A DNA stretch of 64,000 nucleotides, from the NCBI RefSeq assembly GCF_013072695.1, contig NZ_LXUK01000027.1, positions 310,001 to 374,000 of the forward strand, in the 5' to 3' direction. A program made the translations under genes and the position numbers. Below are positions 61,844-64,000 of the stretch, piece by piece. The notes beneath the pieces were generated by a model that did not search any database, was not told the origin of the DNA, and was given only the letters and a program-made list of their open reading frames with translations. Position 1 is the stretch's first letter. Every line of letters starts with the position of its first letter. Origin of the DNA: Acinetobacter sp. Ac_5812. GTDB lineage: Bacteria > Pseudomonadota > Gammaproteobacteria > Pseudomonadales > Moraxellaceae.

Positions 61844-64000
61844 ATGAAAATTTTATCAATTCGACTGAAAAATTTGGCATCTCTGGCAGATGAGCATTTT
61901 ATTGATTTTGAAACTGAGCCTTTGGCCAGTGCGGGACTGATCGCCATTGTTGGAAAAACCGGCGCAGGTAAATCCACCATTTTAGATGCCATGTGTCTGG
62001 CCTTATTTAATAAAATTCCCCGTCTCAAAGAAAGTGATGGCAAACTGTTAGATGTCGATGGTTCTGAACTGCTGACCAACTCCCCTTTAACGGTTCTACG
62101 TCGCGGCACAGGCCATGGTTTTGCCGAACTGTGTTTTGTGGCGCAAGACCAGAAACATTACCTCGCACGTTGGGAAATTAAACGTGCCCGTGAAAATGCC
62201 AGTGGCAAACTACAAAGTGTACAACGTTCACTCAAATGTCTGACCGATGGCGTGGTGATTGCAGATAAAACCAAAGCAGTTGAAGCGCATATTCAACAAA
62301 TTACCCAACTGAGTTTTGAGCAATTTACTCGTGCGGTACTGTTGGCGCAGTCCGAAGTGACCGCATTTTTAAAGGCACGCGATAATGAACGTGGAGAATT
62401 ACTTGAATATCTGACCAACTCCAGTATTTTTGCCAAAATTGGACAACTGGCTTTTGAAAAGACCCGTGAAATCAGTAACCAGCGCAAGCAACTCGAAAAT
62501 GTGCTCGGTCATATTGAAATTCGTTCAGATGAAGAAATTGCCGAATTACAGGCTCAATTCCAGCAGGTACAGCAACAGGTTCAGCAGTTGGAAGCCGACA
62601 AAGTTCAGCTTAATCAACAGCAACAATGGTTTGAGCAGCGACAGAAACTTCAAACTGAAATCACACTGAAACAACAACAGCATGACATTCAAATTCAAGC
62701 ACATCAGGCTTTAGCAGCAGATCGCAGTCGGCTCAGCCAACTCGAAACCTTCTCAGGCATTCGTCCTGTTGTATTCCAGCAACAACAGCTGGAAAAAGCG
62801 CTGCAACAGCTTGAACCGCAGATTCAATACAAGCAGCAGCGATTTACAGCTGTAAGCACCCAATTTGAGCAAGAAAAAGCAGCTTATACGCAGGCTGAAA
62901 CGGCCTTACAGCAATTTCAAAGCTTTGAACAAAACCATCAGCATGAACTCACTCAAGTGCGTAAATATGTACAGGAACGTGAATATATTGCTGATGAATA
63001 TAAGAAAACCAAAGTCCGCTTAAACCAAAACGAAGCGCAACAGCAACCATTGCTTGAGCAACAGCAGCAATTTGAACAAAGTCGCCATAGCCTATCCATA
63101 CAACAACAAAGTTGCTCTGAACAGCTGCAACAGAGCGCACAATTCTCCGCTTTAGATAAAGGCTTGAATGCACATCTGCAGCAACTCAAGCAATTTATTC
63201 AGCAATACCAAAAAGTCGAACAGAATTTAGGTTCGATTCAACAGGCTCAGTCCAAGCTTGAACAAGATCAGATCGTATTGAATGAGCTCATTCAAAAATT
63301 TGGCACACCACAACAGATTGAAAACCAAATTGAGCAGAAACAAAAACTCAGAGAGCAACAACAGGCTCGACTAAATCAACTGGATATCATTCAACAAAAA
63401 TTGCAGCATTATTTTGAACTTAAAAAAGAATGTGATGAACTAAGTCATCAGCTCAGTAGCACACAGCTACAACACCAGCAGCTTGAACAACAACTACAAA
63501 CCAGCCAAGGTGAATTCCAGTCTGCCAAAACTGAACGGGAAAAATTACAGCAAATATTGCAACAACAACGTTTATTGCATGCTGAAAATATCGAACATCT
63601 GCGTGCTGAACTCAAACATGGTGAAGCTTGTCTGGTCTGTGGCAGCACCGAACACCCTTATCGTGATGATGCCGGTCAGCTCTCCAAAGCCTTGTATGAG
63701 CTACAACAACAGCAAGAGCAACAGGCTATTCAACAAGAGCAACTATGCTTTCAGCATTGGCAAAACACACAGCAGCAATTTACCCAAATTCGTACCGAAC
63801 TGACTCAATTGCAATCTGCCATGCAACAAGCGGATGATAAATTCAAACTGCAACATCTGGAGTTAGTCAAACATGCAGCACAGTTCGACGTCTCCTTAGA
63901 TTTAACTCAGCCGCATGTGGAAATGGCTAAAGCTCAACAGCAATGCATCAATGAGACAACCCAGTTCAAACAGCAGATCGAACTTGAGTTACAGCAATTG
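61844..64000 (+). CDS. sbcC: Exonuclease subunit SbcC (5' part, runs off the window)
   Basis: ATG 61844 with AAGGA upstream (MKILSIRLKNLASL); the frame is open for 719 codons to the window edge. Rad50-type ATPase half with Walker A GKTGAGKST at residues 37-45 and Q-loop 'LLAQSEVTAFLKA'. A very long Gln-rich coiled coil follows from residue about 220. The zinc hook Cys596-x2-Cys599 (CLVC) lies near the apex. The returning coiled coil and the signature/Walker B half are outside the window. Confidence 0.95.
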   Translation, partial: MKILSIRLKNLASLADEHFIDFETEPLASAGLIAIVGKTGAGKSTILDAMCLALFNKIPRLKESDGKLLDVDGSELLTNSPLTVLRRGTGHGFAELCFVAQDQKHYLARWEIKRARENASGKLQSVQRSLKCLTDGVVIADKTKAVEAHIQQITQLSFEQFTRAVLLAQSEVTAFLKARDNERGELLEYLTNSSIFAKIGQLAFEKTREISNQRKQLENVLGHIEIRSDEEIAELQAQFQQVQQQVQQLEADKVQLNQQQQWFEQRQKLQTEITLKQQQHDIQIQAHQALAADRSRLSQLETFSGIRPVVFQQQQLEKALQQLEPQIQYKQQRFTAVSTQFEQEKAAYTQAETALQQFQSFEQNHQHELTQVRKYVQEREYIADEYKKTKVRLNQNEAQQQPLLEQQQQFEQSRHSLSIQQQSCSEQLQQSAQFSALDKGLNAHLQQLKQFIQQYQKVEQNLGSIQQAQSKLEQDQIVLNELIQKFGTPQQIENQIEQKQKLREQQQARLNQLDIIQQKLQHYFELKKECDELSHQLSSTQLQHQQLEQQLQTSQGEFQSAKTEREKLQQILQQQRLLHAENIEHLRAELKHGEACLVCGSTEHPYRDDAGQLSKALYELQQQQEQQAIQQEQLCFQHWQNTQQQFTQIRTELTQLQSAMQQADDKFKLQHLELVKHAAQFDVSLDLTQPHVEMAKAQQQCINETTQFKQQIELELQQL

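Noticed and set aside
62550..63990. Repeat array of CAG/CAA-rich units
   Set aside because: These are Gln-rich coiled-coil codons of sbcC, not a DNA repeat array or CRISPR.

Overview
The window looks like chromosome from an Acinetobacter species. The clues are moderate-to-low GC, a one-piece ssrA (tmRNA) with an Acinetobacter-style degradation tag, an antABC set that closely resembles the anthranilate dioxygenase I remember from A. baylyi, and a mosaic of catabolic islands. The species is not resolved. I see no prophage, insertion sequence, CRISPR array, rRNA or tRNA.

Layout. 1-631: 5' part of a type VI secretion VgrG gene. 0.9-13.8 kb: iron acquisition. A minus-strand operon encodes two exporter-fold ABC half-transporters, two FecCD-type permeases, an ATPase, a lipoprotein binding protein and a TonB-dependent receptor. 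A divergent TetR gene and a second receptor gene follow. Both control regions carry good Fur boxes, and there are no siderophore biosynthesis genes. 14.0-20.9 kb: soxR facing a DoxX-HlyD-RND-OMF operon with the architecture of Pseudomonas mexGHI-opmD; a near-perfect sox box sits in a 19-bp promoter spacer. 21.1-31.0 kb: two adjoining oxidative catabolic clusters. The first is SDR, Baeyer-Villiger-type monooxygenase and esterase with a divergent TetR. The second is SDR, acetoacetate-decarboxylase-like protein, two PF10118 proteins and an Old Yellow Enzyme with a divergent AraC regulator. 31.0-38.0 kb: class II aldolase plus DapA-like lyase with a MocR regulator; GST plus two SDR-like proteins lacking the catalytic Tyr; a third PF10118 protein; HxlR regulator.

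38.0-43.4 kb is the most interesting part. It holds an aromatic-amino-acid-lyase-fold protein that has lost the Ala-Ser-Gly triad forming the MIO cofactor, then a BCCT transporter for quaternary ammonium compounds, then an outer-membrane porin. Together they suggest uptake and trimethylamine elimination of a betaine such as ergothioneine or hercynine. Matching TGTATATACA palindromes precede the lyase and the transporter.

43.5-43.8 kb: ssrA. 43.9-46.6 kb: EmrAB-type efflux. 47.1-52.6 kb: anthranilate catabolism (AraC/XylS regulator, aromatic acid transporter, antC, antB, antA) with a XylS-type tandem operator upstream of antA. 52.8-64.0 kb: mostly housekeeping genes (methyltransferase, thioesterase, hemB, thiO, YfcH-like epimerase, small membrane protein, GNAT, VOC, crotonase, sbcD and the 5' part of sbcC), plus a 154-bp palindromic repeat and a candidate small RNA.
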